Below, piece by piece: positions 49,678 to 58,444 of a stretch of DNA of 64,000 nt; position 1 is the stretch's first letter, and each line of letters starts with the position of its first letter. The translations under genes and the position numbers were made by a program. Origin of the DNA: Opitutaceae bacterium (GTDB lineage: Bacteria > Verrucomicrobiota > Verrucomicrobiia > Opitutales > Opitutaceae); NCBI GenBank assembly GCA_016795565.1, contig JAEUGW010000025.1, positions 1 to 64,000 of the forward strand, in the 5' to 3' direction. The notes below the pieces were generated by a model, which saw only the letters and a list, made by a program, of their open reading frames with translations, had not been told where the DNA came from and searched no databases.

Positions 49678-50839
49678 AGGCCGCCGGCAGCTTGAGATAG
49701 AACGTCGTGCCGCGGCCCTCGGCGCTTTCCAGGCGGACATCCCCGCCGTGGGCCAGCACCAGGTTCTTCACGATGGCTAGGCCGAGGCCGGTGCCGCCCT
49801 GTGAACGCGCCCGGGCCCTGTCCACCCGGAAGAACCGCTCGAACACCCTTTCCCGCGCCTCGGCCGGGATGCCCGGCCCGTCGTCGCGCACGAACACCTG
49901 CAGCCAGCCGGCACCCAGCATCGTCGCGCCGACCTGCACCTGCCCGTGCTCGCGGCCATACTTGATGGCGTTGTCGATGAGGTTGGCCAGCACCTGCCGC
50001 AACCGCCCGGCGTCGGCGCGCGCCTCCAGCGCAGCCGGCACTTCGTTGGCGAGGGCCACGCCCCGCGCCTGTGCCGCCGGCGCCAGATCCTCCAGCACCT
50101 CCTGCACCGTCACCCGCAGTGGCACCGGCTGCACGCGCAGCTCGATCCGGCCCGCGTCGAGCGCGGAAAGAAGCAGCAGGTCCTCGATCAGCAGGGCGAG
50201 CCGGCTGGCATGCCGGTCGATGATGCCGAGGAACTTTTCCCGCGTGGCCGGATCGTCCTGTCCGCCGTCCAGCAGGGTCTCGGCCGCGCCCTTGATGAGC
50301 GAGAGGGGCGTGCGCAGCTCGTGGCTGACGTTGGCCACGAAATCCTGCCGCATCATCTCAAGCCGCCGCAATTTCGTCAGGTCGTGGAAGACCAGCAGCG
50401 CCCCCGCCGACTCCGGCAGCGCCACGGCATTGACTTCCATGATCTGCGGCGGCACCCGCTCGAGGCGGAACTCATGCCCGAGCACCTCGCGCTCATGCTG
50501 GAGGCGGGCGACGACGGCGGCGACCTCGTGATGGCGCACCACCTCGAGCAACGGGCGGCCCACCACCGGCGCGTCGAAGCCGAACTGGGCGCCCGCCGCC
50601 CGGTTGGCCAGGCGGATGCGCCCGGCGGCATCCACCACGATCAGGCCCTCGATCATGTGGTCGAACAGCGCCTCGAGGTGCGCCGAGCGTTCGCGCAGGG
50701 CCGTCGCGTGGCGGGCGTCCTGCCCGGCCCGCTCGCGCGCATGGTGCTCCGTTTCCTCCCGCCGCAACCGCCGCTCGCGCCGGGCGACCCAGGCGAGGGC
50801 GCCGCACAAGGCCAGCAATGCGAGAAGCGCCCAGCTCAT
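49676..50839 (-). CDS. phoR: Phosphate regulon sensor histidine kinase
   Basis: A 387-residue kinase with one N-terminal helix (residues ~2-18), no periplasmic sensor, a PAS-like domain (ALFDHMIEGLIVVDAAGRIRLANR), then the phosphoacceptor His173 in FVANVSHELRTPLSLIKG and an ATPase domain with NLIDNAIKYG, DDGPGIP and GGTGLGLAIVKNL. The layout matches PhoR, which reads phosphate status through PstSCAB-PhoU. It lies 6 bp after phoB. Confidence 0.92.
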   Translation of the reverse strand: MSWALLALLALCGALAWVARRERRLRREETEHHARERAGQDARHATALRERSAHLEALFDHMIEGLIVVDAAGRIRLANRAAGAQFGFDAPVVGRPLLEVVRHHEVAAVVARLQHEREVLGHEFRLERVPPQIMEVNAVALPESAGALLVFHDLTKLRRLEMMRQDFVANVSHELRTPLSLIKGAAETLLDGGQDDPATREKFLGIIDRHASRLALLIEDLLLLSALDAGRIELRVQPVPLRVTVQEVLEDLAPAAQARGVALANEVPAALEARADAGRLRQVLANLIDNAIKYGREHGQVQVGATMLGAGWLQVFVRDDGPGIPAEARERVFERFFRVDRARARSQGGTGLGLAIVKNLVLAHGGDVRLESAEGRGTTFYLKLPAA

Positions 50840-50845
50840 GGGTGG

Positions 50846-51532
50846 TCAGGGATTCGCGCTGAAGCGGTAGCCGACCCCGCGCACCGTCTCCAGGTAGTCG
50901 GCCGCGGCACCCAGCTTCTCGCGCAGCCGGCGGATGTGCGTGTCCACCGTGCGGGTGTCGATCGGGTTCTCGTAGCCCCACACGTCCTGCAGCAGGCGGT
51001 CGCGCGTCTGCACGCGCCCGCGCCGGCGGGCGAGCACCTCGAGCAGCTTGAACTCCGTGGCCGTGAGGGTGAGCGCGCGGCCGCTGACGGTCGCGCTGTG
51101 GTGGGCCACGTCCAGGTCGAGCGGCCCGATGCGCAGGTGCGCCGCCGGGTCGTCGGCCTGGGATGAGCGCGCCAGGAGCTTCTTGATCCGGAGCACGAGT
51201 TCCCGCGGGCTGAAGGGCTTGGTCACGTAGTCATCCGCCCCCAGCTCCAGGCCCACGATGCGGTCCATCTCGGCCGCCCGGGCGGTCAGCATGAGAATGG
51301 GGATCGCCGCCGTGGCCGGATCGCGCCGGAGCAGCTTGCATACTTCCAGCCCGTCCACTTCCGGCAGCATCAGGTCGAGCACCACGAGGGCCGGGCGTTC
51401 CGCGCGCACCGCCGCGAGGGCGCGGGCGCCATCCTGGGCGAAGACGGGCACATAGCCGGCCTCGCGCAGCTTGAAGCCCAGCACCTCCAGGGCATCGGGC
51501 TCGTCGTCAACTACCAGAATCTTGGGCTTCAT
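50846..51532 (-). CDS. phoB: Phosphate regulon response regulator
   Basis: A 228-residue OmpR/PhoB-type regulator: receiver with acidic pocket VVDDEPDA, phosphoacceptor Asp53 in VVLDLMLP and the conserved Lys in VTKPFSPREL, then a winged helix with LTATEFKLLEVLARRRGRVQTRDRLLQDVWG and TRTVDTHIRRLREKLG. The start is the ATG before KPKILVVDD, inside the 3' end of phoU (26-bp overlap). It should bind the 11-bp repeats seen at 58344 and 56041. Confidence 0.95.
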   Translation of the reverse strand: MKPKILVVDDEPDALEVLGFKLREAGYVPVFAQDGARALAAVRAERPALVVLDLMLPEVDGLEVCKLLRRDPATAAIPILMLTARAAEMDRIVGLELGADDYVTKPFSPRELVLRIKKLLARSSQADDPAAHLRIGPLDLDVAHHSATVSGRALTLTATEFKLLEVLARRRGRVQTRDRLLQDVWGYENPIDTRTVDTHIRRLREKLGAAADYLETVRGVGYRFSANP

Positions 51533-52187
51533 GCGTGTGCTGCTGGGAATGGCGGATGTCGCACGCTTCGTAAAGATAAACGACTTCCTCCGCGATGTTG
51601 GTCGCATGGTCGGCCACGCGCTCCAGGGAGCGGGAAATGACCATCAGGGAAAGGCTGCGGGATATGTTCGCGGGCGACTCGACCATGAAGCTCGCCAGCT
51701 CGCGGTGCAACTGGCCGTTGAGGATGTCCACGGCCTGGTCCTGCGGGATGAGCGCGCGCGCCGCCGCGGGCTGCCGTTGCACAAAGGCGTCCAACGCCCC
51801 CCGCAGCATCGTCAGCGACATCTCGGCCATGCGCGGCAGGTCCACGTAGGGTTTCAGGGGCGGCTCCCCATTCAGGGTGACGGCATGGCGCGCGATCTTC
51901 ACCGCCTCGTCCCCGATCCGCTCGAGGTTCTGCGATATCTTCATGGCCACCGTGATGAACCGGAGGGTCGAGGCCACCGGAGCCATGGACAGGAGATGGA
52001 CGGCGATGTCGTCGATCTCGATTTCGTATTGATCGAGGATGGTGTCGTCCGCCTGCACGCGCCGGGCCAGCGCGTCGTCGCGCTCGACGAGGGCCCGGAT
52101 GGACCGCGCCACCGCGCTGTCCGCGTGGCTCGCCATCAGGAGCAGCTTCTCCTTCAATTGCCGGAGTTCTTCGTCAAAGTTGGTCAT
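51507..52187 (-). CDS. phoU: Phosphate signalling protein PhoU
   Basis: A 226-residue helical protein with the two PhoU repeats: LRQLKEKLLLMASHADSAVARSIRALVERD and MAEMSLTMLRGALDAFVQRQ, each followed by a metal-binding-type helix (FITVAMKISQNLERIGDEAVKIA and SLSLMVISRSLERVADHATNIAEEVVYL). It conveys Pst transporter state to PhoR. It sits between pstB and phoB in one series. Confidence 0.95.
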   Translation of the reverse strand: MTNFDEELRQLKEKLLLMASHADSAVARSIRALVERDDALARRVQADDTILDQYEIEIDDIAVHLLSMAPVASTLRFITVAMKISQNLERIGDEAVKIARHAVTLNGEPPLKPYVDLPRMAEMSLTMLRGALDAFVQRQPAAARALIPQDQAVDILNGQLHRELASFMVESPANISRSLSLMVISRSLERVADHATNIAEEVVYLYEACDIRHSQQHTHEAQDSGS

Positions 52188-52199
52188 GGGGAAATGGGC

Positions 52200-53047
<848 letters not shown>

Positions 53048-53054
<7 letters not shown>

Positions 53055-54097
53055 TGGTATTTTTTGCGGAGGCGCTGCCGCAGGATGACCGCAGTCATCG
53101 CGATGGCCGCGACCGTGAAGAGGAAGACGAAGGCCGTGCCGTATTGGACGTCGCGGGTGTATTCGTTCTGGGGGATCTTGGAGGCGACGACGTAGATGTG
53201 ATACGGCAGCGCCATCACGCCCTGGAAGACGAACTCGGTCCAGCGCTGCACCTGCCACGGCAGCTCGTCGCGCATGACGAAGGCGGCGGTGAACATCATG
53301 GGCGCCGTCTCGCCGGCCACCCGGGCGATCGCGAGCACGGAGGAGGTCAGGATGCCCGGCAGCGCGTAGGGCAGCACATTGTTCCTGATGGTCTGGAGTT
53401 TCGTGGCCCCCAGCGCCAGCGAGGCCTCGCGGTAGCCCTTGGGCACGGCCTTGAGCGCCTCCTCGGAGGCGGTGATGATCACCGGCAGGACCATGAACGC
53501 CAGGGTCAGCCAGCCGGCGAGCAGCGACACCCCGAAGTCAAACGCGATGACAAACAGGCCGAAGCCGAACAGGCCGAACACGATCGAGGGCACGCCGGCC
53601 AGATTGATGATCGCCAGCCGGAGGAAGCGGATGAACGGGCCGTCGGTCGCATATTCGCTCAGGTAAATGGCGCTGAGCACGCCCAGCACCAGCGCGATCA
53701 GCATCGAGCCCAGCACCAGCAGGACGGTGCCGGCGATGTTGGGAAAGATGCCGCCGGCCGAATAGACGTAGGTCTCGACGGGCACGCCCTTGAGCTCCGC
53801 CTCATGCTCCGCCTTGAACTGGCGGAAGGCCCGGTCGCCCATCGTCCGCTTCCCGCCCTGATAGTCGAACACGTTGAGCGTCTCCGGCGCCTCGGTCAGG
53901 AACGGCACGTTGATGAAGGGCGCCGACGATTTGAAGATGACCGCCCCGCCCTTCGCGCCGATGTCCCAGAAGATGAAGGCGGCGCAGAGCAGCACGAAGT
54001 AGGTGCAGAGGCGCAGCAGCCAGAAGACCCCGGTCTCAATCCGCTTGGCGGACGTGGGCCGGCCGTAGATGGCCTGGGCGGTGGTCGTAGCCTTCAT
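53048..54097 (-). CDS. pstA: Phosphate ABC transporter permease PstA
   Basis: A 349-residue permease with about six helices. The loop [39 protein letters not shown] is the EAA motif that docks onto PstB. A ~100-residue extracytoplasmic segment ([31 protein letters not shown]) sits between the first two helices, longer than in E. coli. It is separated from pstC by 238 bp of repeats. Confidence 0.93.
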
Positions 54098-54149
54098 CGA
54101 ATGCCCTCCAAGGCGATTTTAACCACGAATGCTCCGCCTACCGGAATTG

Positions 54150-54312
54150 TCATCGCGCGCCCGACCAGGTCGGGCGTGGCAATCCAGCTGGATGGGTGCA
54201 TATTTCCCTGCCCGTCATTCTGAGCCGCGCGAAGTCTAGCCCAGCAGGGCTGATTCGACATCCAAGCGAATGCGCGAATCCTGATGGATCCTTCGCACGG
54301 CTCAGGATGACG
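54150..54312. repeat. Repeats in the pstC-pstA gap
   Basis: A partial GTCATCGCG-type repeat (54150-54195) is followed by a CATTCTGAGCC...GGCTCAGGATGA inverted repeat of the same kind as at 3443. No gene lies in 54098-54335, and the insertion splits the pst genes. Confidence 0.7.
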
Positions 54313-54335
54313 GAAAGCGGAAGTGGTCGCAGGCT

Positions 54336-55985
54336 TCATCCGATGGAGATCCGGTAGCGGCGCACGATTTTCTGCGCGAGCCAGTTGATGAGCAGGGAAA
54401 TCAGGAAGAGCACGACCCCGACCATGAAGAGCGCGCGGTAGTGGATGCTGTTGCGCACCACCTCGCCCATCTCCTGCGCGATGATGCCGGTCATGGTGTG
54501 CACCGGCTGGAAGATGACGCCCAGCCCGGACGCGAGGTCGGGGGTCTGGATGCGGTTGCCCGCGCAAAGCAGCACCACCATCGTCTCGCCGACGACGCGC
54601 CCGAAGCCGAGCAGGATGGCCGCCATGATGCCCGAGAGGGCGGCCGGCACCGTGATGTGGATGATGGTCTGGAGCCGCGTCGCCCCGAGGGCGAACGAGG
54701 CCTCCTTGAAGGAGCGGGGCACGTTGTTGATGGCATCCTCCGCCAGCGAGAAGATCGTCGGGATGGCCATGAGCGCGAGCAGGCAGGCCGCCGTGGTGGC
54801 GTTGAGGCGCTCGGCCATCGGGAAACCCGGCACCCAGTCGAGGGCGGGGATCTGGGAAACGCGGCGCAGGGTCTCGCCCAGCATCGCGATGCCGAAGAAG
54901 CCGAGCACCACGCTGGGGATCGCCGAGATGAACTCGATGTAGGGCTTGATGAACTTCTGCTCCGCCGGCCGGGCCACCTGGTTGACGTAGATGGCCGCCG
55001 CGACCCCGAGCGGCAGCGCGATCAACAGGGCGAGGAACGCAATGAGCAGCGAGCCGCTGAGCAGCGGGATGATGCCATACCAGTCCTGCCAGAAGCTGGC
55101 GGTCACCCACTTGCGGCCGAAGGCGAAGGCGTTGAAAGCCTCCAGCCACCCGATCGGCTTCGCCTGATCCCAGGCCGCCATCCGCCCGGCGATGACCTCC
55201 ACCTCCTTGAAATAGCCCTGCACAAATCCCTGGAACTTCCCCATGCGCCGGCTGAGCTCGGCGTCGGCAAATTTCGGCGCCTGGGCCGCGATTTCCCTCA
55301 TTGCCGCGATCTGGCTGGCGTTGGCCGCGACGAGCTCCGGCCGCAGCGCGAGCACCGGCTGGATCTCGGCCTTGAAATCGATGACCTCGATCTGGATCGC
55401 CGCGGCGTCCTTCTGCAGCTGCGCGGCCCGATCCGGCGCGGCGCCTTGCATGCCACCGAGCAGGTTCTGCCGCGCAACCATCAGATCCTCGGCCACCTTC
55501 TGCCGCTCCTTCACGGCCGTGACCAAGTCGCTCATCGTGCCGAGCAGGGTTTCCTGCTCGTTGATGGTGTCGGCAAACTTGTTGGCGAAATCATCGAACG
55601 CCGCGAGCCGCGCCATGGCGGCGGCGGCGGTCAGGCCTTCCTGCTGCATCAGGATGTCCAGCTGGCGGGCCCGGATGTCGGCCAGGTAGCGCGACATCGT
55701 GCTGTGGGCCGTCACCTGCTCGCGGTAGAGATCCACATACTCCAGGCCGGCCAGCCGGTAAACGGCCAGGTTGGCGTGGTTCATCGGGATGAAACCGACG
55801 GCGTCCTTGAAGATCGTGAAGGTGATCAGTCCCAGCACGATGATCGAGACCGCGGCGTTGCCCTGGAAGAGGTATTTGACGACCTGATCGCCGGTCATCC
55901 CGAAAAACCAGCCGCGCCGCTTGCGGAGCAACACCTCACGGGTGGCCAGTCGGGGGAGCGGCTGATTTTCAGTGGTGGCGGACAT
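54336..55985 (-). CDS. pstC: Phosphate ABC transporter permease PstC with large extra domain
   Basis: A 549-residue permease, far longer than the ~320 of E. coli PstC. After a first helix near residues 40-60 there is an insert of ~240 residues (60-300), mostly helical with coiled-coil character (YLADIRARQLDILMQQEGLT, VTAVKERQKVAEDLMVARQN). The permease core follows with the EAA loop EDAINNVPRSFKEASFALGATRLQTI. The insert should lie outside the membrane, where it could contact PstS or the cell wall. The start is the ATG before SATTENQP. A Pho box and a hairpin precede the gene. Confidence 0.92.
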   Translation of the reverse strand: MSATTENQPLPRLATREVLLRKRRGWFFGMTGDQVVKYLFQGNAAVSIIVLGLITFTIFKDAVGFIPMNHANLAVYRLAGLEYVDLYREQVTAHSTMSRYLADIRARQLDILMQQEGLTAAAAMARLAAFDDFANKFADTINEQETLLGTMSDLVTAVKERQKVAEDLMVARQNLLGGMQGAAPDRAAQLQKDAAAIQIEVIDFKAEIQPVLALRPELVAANASQIAAMREIAAQAPKFADAELSRRMGKFQGFVQGYFKEVEVIAGRMAAWDQAKPIGWLEAFNAFAFGRKWVTASFWQDWYGIIPLLSGSLLIAFLALLIALPLGVAAAIYVNQVARPAEQKFIKPYIEFISAIPSVVLGFFGIAMLGETLRRVSQIPALDWVPGFPMAERLNATTAACLLALMAIPTIFSLAEDAINNVPRSFKEASFALGATRLQTIIHITVPAALSGIMAAILLGFGRVVGETMVVLLCAGNRIQTPDLASGLGVIFQPVHTMTGIIAQEMGEVVRNSIHYRALFMVGVVLFLISLLINWLAQKIVRRYRISIG

Positions 55986-56040
55986 GGAAGGCGGTGGACG
56001 CAGCATCGGATCTGTCGGAGGAGCCGGTCAACCGGGGCAG

Positions 56041-56056
56041 GTTACGGTTAGGTTAC
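56041..56056 (-). promoter_or_regulatory. Putative Pho box upstream of pstC
   Basis: Two GTAAC motifs on the minus strand start exactly 11 bp apart (56052-56056 and 56041-56045), the spacing of PhoB direct repeats. No strong -10 box follows. Confidence 0.55.
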
Positions 56057-56096
56057 AAAAGTGGCCGCCCGCAGTCCGGGCATGGGCTGCGGGCGG
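56057..56096 (-). terminator. Hairpin between pstS and pstC
   Basis: A perfect 10-bp stem (CCGCCCGCAG/CTGCGGGCGG) with a 12-base loop, followed after CCAC by TTTT on the minus strand. A partial terminator here would let pstS be expressed above pstCAB. Confidence 0.65.
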
Positions 56097-56122
56097 CGGT
56101 GGACACACTTTTACGCGTCAGT

Positions 56123-56938
56123 TCAGTTCAGCACGCGGACCGGGACAAAGCCGACCTTGCGGACGACCTTCTGGCCCTCGTCGCTGAGGGTGAACTCGAC
56201 AAACTTCGCCGCCTCGCCGGTGGGCTCGCCGTTCGTGTAGTAGAACGTCGGGCGGGCGTAGGGATATTTCTTGGCGATGACGGACTCCTCGCTCGGCAGC
56301 GCGCCGTCGATGGCGACGGTCTTGATGCCGGGGTCGTGCAGGTAGGCCAGGCCGACGTAGCCGATCCCGTTGGGATTCTTGGCCACCTCGGCGGCGATCT
56401 GCTCGTTGCCGGCCATCTTCTGGGAGGAGGAGGCGTAGTCGCGCTTCTTCATGGCCAGCTCCTTGAAGTCGGCGTAGGTGCCGGAGGAGGTGTTGCGGGT
56501 GTAGATCGAGATCTTGCCCGGGGTGCCGCCGACCTGCGACCAGTCGGTGATGTCCCCGGCGAAGATCTGCTCCACCTGGCGACGGGTCAGCGCGGCGAGC
56601 GGGTTGCCCTGGTTCACGATGACGCCGATGCCGTCGAAGGCGACGATGATGGGCTTCATGGACACGCCCTTGGCGGTGGCCGCGGAAACCTCGGTGGGCT
56701 TGGCGCGGCGCGAGGACATGCCGATCTGGGCCGTGCCGTCGATGATGGCGGAGATGCCGGTGGTCGAGCCCTCGGCGGCGATCTCGAAGGTCACGCCGGC
56801 GTGGCGGGCCTTGTAGTCTTCGGCGAGCATGGGCACGAGCTTGGCCCCAAGGGTGTCGGAGCCCTTGATGACGAGCTTCTGGGCGGTGGCCGCGGTGACG
56901 GCGCCCAGGGCGGCGAGAAGGAGGATGGTCTTTTTCAT
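56123..56938 (-). CDS. pstS: Phosphate-binding periplasmic protein PstS
   Basis: A 271-residue exported binding protein with a signal peptide (MKKTILLLAALGAVTAATA). KLVIKGSDTLGAKLVPMLAEDY, AAEGSTTGISAIIDGTAQIGMSSR, and YTRNTSSGTYADFKEL supply the Ser/Thr/Arg ligands typical of PstS-like PBPs. It follows the porin gene by 26 bp, so both share the upstream Pho box promoter. Confidence 0.95.
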   Translation of the reverse strand: MKKTILLLAALGAVTAATAQKLVIKGSDTLGAKLVPMLAEDYKARHAGVTFEIAAEGSTTGISAIIDGTAQIGMSSRRAKPTEVSAATAKGVSMKPIIVAFDGIGVIVNQGNPLAALTRRQVEQIFAGDITDWSQVGGTPGKISIYTRNTSSGTYADFKELAMKKRDYASSSQKMAGNEQIAAEVAKNPNGIGYVGLAYLHDPGIKTVAIDGALPSEESVIAKKYPYARPTFYYTNGEPTGEAAKFVEFTLSDEGQKVVRKVGFVPVRVLN

Positions 56939-56964
56939 GGGAGGATGGATGGTTGGTTCGTTCG

Positions 56965-58266
56965 TTAGAATTTCACCACGAGGTCCAGTTGGAGGATCTG
57001 CGAGTGGTCGAGGTTGGAGACCGCGCTGGTCTGGGTCTCGCGCTTGTCGGTCGTGTGGAAGTAGGTGGCGTTGAAGCTGGCGAAGTCGGTCAGGTTGTAG
57101 GCGGCGGCGAGCTTGAAGCCCTCCTGGTTGACCCGGCCAAAGGCCCAGTCGGAGTCGCTCAGGTTCACATCGAGCGAGCCGGTGCCGAGGCTGCGGTAGT
57201 CGAGCTTCACGCTGTAGTCGCCCTGCACCTTGCCGGTGCCGAAGTTGTAGCCGACACCCACGAGCCAGGCGGCGGCGTCCTTGGGCTGGTTGGCCAGGCC
57301 GTAGACCTTGCGCACGCGGCGCTCGGCCTCGAGGTTGTAGGCGAAGTCCCAGTAGAATTTCACCGAGGTGCCGGCGCCGGCGACGTTCATCCAGTTGACC
57401 TCGCCGGGCATCGTAAAGACTGCGAGGCCGTCCGTGGTGCCGTTGAAGGGGGTCTCGTTGTCGAGGCCGCTGAGCGTCGAGTCATTGTAGAGCATGAAGC
57501 CGGGGGCGATGACGAGACTGTTGACCACGTTGCCGATGGCATCCTTGCCGAACCAGTGGGTGTAAACCGCCTGCTGGGCGAAGAGCCAGGCGTCGCGGCC
57601 GGCGCGGCCGATGCCGGTCTCGTTGTTGTCATCCATGAGCAGCTGGCCGGCGCGGAACTCGAGCGTGTCCTTCGCCCCGATGAACCGGGTGTGGATTTCG
57701 GTGACGCCCTGCGGGTTGATGTCGCTGTCCCAGACCATGTCGGTCGTGTAGAAGGGATTCTTCTGTTTGCCGCCGGCGAACATCCAATTGAGGTTCGGGC
57801 GCCAGGACACGTAGGCGCGGGCCAGGTAGAGGTTGTAGTCGTTGTTGCCGTTCTCGAGGGTCTGGTTGCCCGAGTCGGCCGCGGACGCGGTCTCCAGCGC
57901 GAAGCCGGCGCCCCACCCCTTCTGCATCAGGGCGTCACCGTTGAAACGGAACCGGAAGCGCTCGCGGGTGCGCTCATTGGAGACGGTGCCGTTCTGCGGC
58001 GCCTGGGTCTCGACCTGGTGCCGGAGGCGCACATCGCCGCCGAGCTTGAATTCGGTCAGGTGCGATCCGAGGTTCAGCTTGCCTGCGGCGGAGTTGGCCG
58101 CGAAATCCTTGGTCAATTCCGACCGCAGGTCCTCACCCTCCTGGTCGGTGATGAGGCCCTTGCGGACAAGGATGTCGATCAAGGGGCCGCTGTCTTGGGC
58201 GAAGGCGGTGCCGGCGCAAAGGAGCGCGGCGGCCAGCGCGAGCAGTTTGGATTTAAGGTGAAGCAT
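56965..58266 (-). CDS. Putative outer membrane porin of the phosphate operon
   Basis: A 433-residue protein with a signal peptide (MLHLKSKLLALAAALLCAGTAFA) and a short helical region containing LIDILVRKGLITDQEGEDLRSEL, then a beta-barrel rich in alternating aromatic strands ending QLDLVVKF. The N-terminal helix plus barrel matches putative porins of the OprP/Porin_5 type. Its place at the head of the pst series, behind three 11-bp Pho repeats, suggests phosphate or phosphorylated-solute entry through the outer membrane. The start is the ATG before LHLKSKLL. Confidence 0.85.
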   Translation of the reverse strand: MLHLKSKLLALAAALLCAGTAFAQDSGPLIDILVRKGLITDQEGEDLRSELTKDFAANSAAGKLNLGSHLTEFKLGGDVRLRHQVETQAPQNGTVSNERTRERFRFRFNGDALMQKGWGAGFALETASAADSGNQTLENGNNDYNLYLARAYVSWRPNLNWMFAGGKQKNPFYTTDMVWDSDINPQGVTEIHTRFIGAKDTLEFRAGQLLMDDNNETGIGRAGRDAWLFAQQAVYTHWFGKDAIGNVVNSLVIAPGFMLYNDSTLSGLDNETPFNGTTDGLAVFTMPGEVNWMNVAGAGTSVKFYWDFAYNLEAERRVRKVYGLANQPKDAAAWLVGVGYNFGTGKVQGDYSVKLDYRSLGTGSLDVNLSDSDWAFGRVNQEGFKLAAAYNLTDFASFNATYFHTTDKRETQTSAVSNLDHSQILQLDLVVKF

Positions 58267-58327
58267 GATGGGACGGTCTGGGTTGTCGTTGAATTGCGTC
58301 CCGGTGGTTGGACCGAAACGCGGGCCC

Positions 58328-58370
58328 ACCATAAACCCCGTGTGTTACGAACGCGTGACGCCCGGGTGAC
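58328..58370 (-). promoter_or_regulatory. Pho box and promoter of the porin-pst operon
   Basis: On the minus strand GTCAC, GTCAC and GTAAC begin exactly 11 bp apart (58366-58370, 58355-58359, 58344-58348), the arrangement bound by PhoB dimers. A TATGGT candidate -10 box lies at 58328-58333, in the position expected for a PhoB-activated promoter. Confidence 0.75.
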
Positions 58371-58444
58371 AAACTCGGCAAATGCCGTCAGGCGCCGACT
58401 CCACCCCCGCCCTGCCCCGCCCCACAATGCGTCCGCGCGGACGC

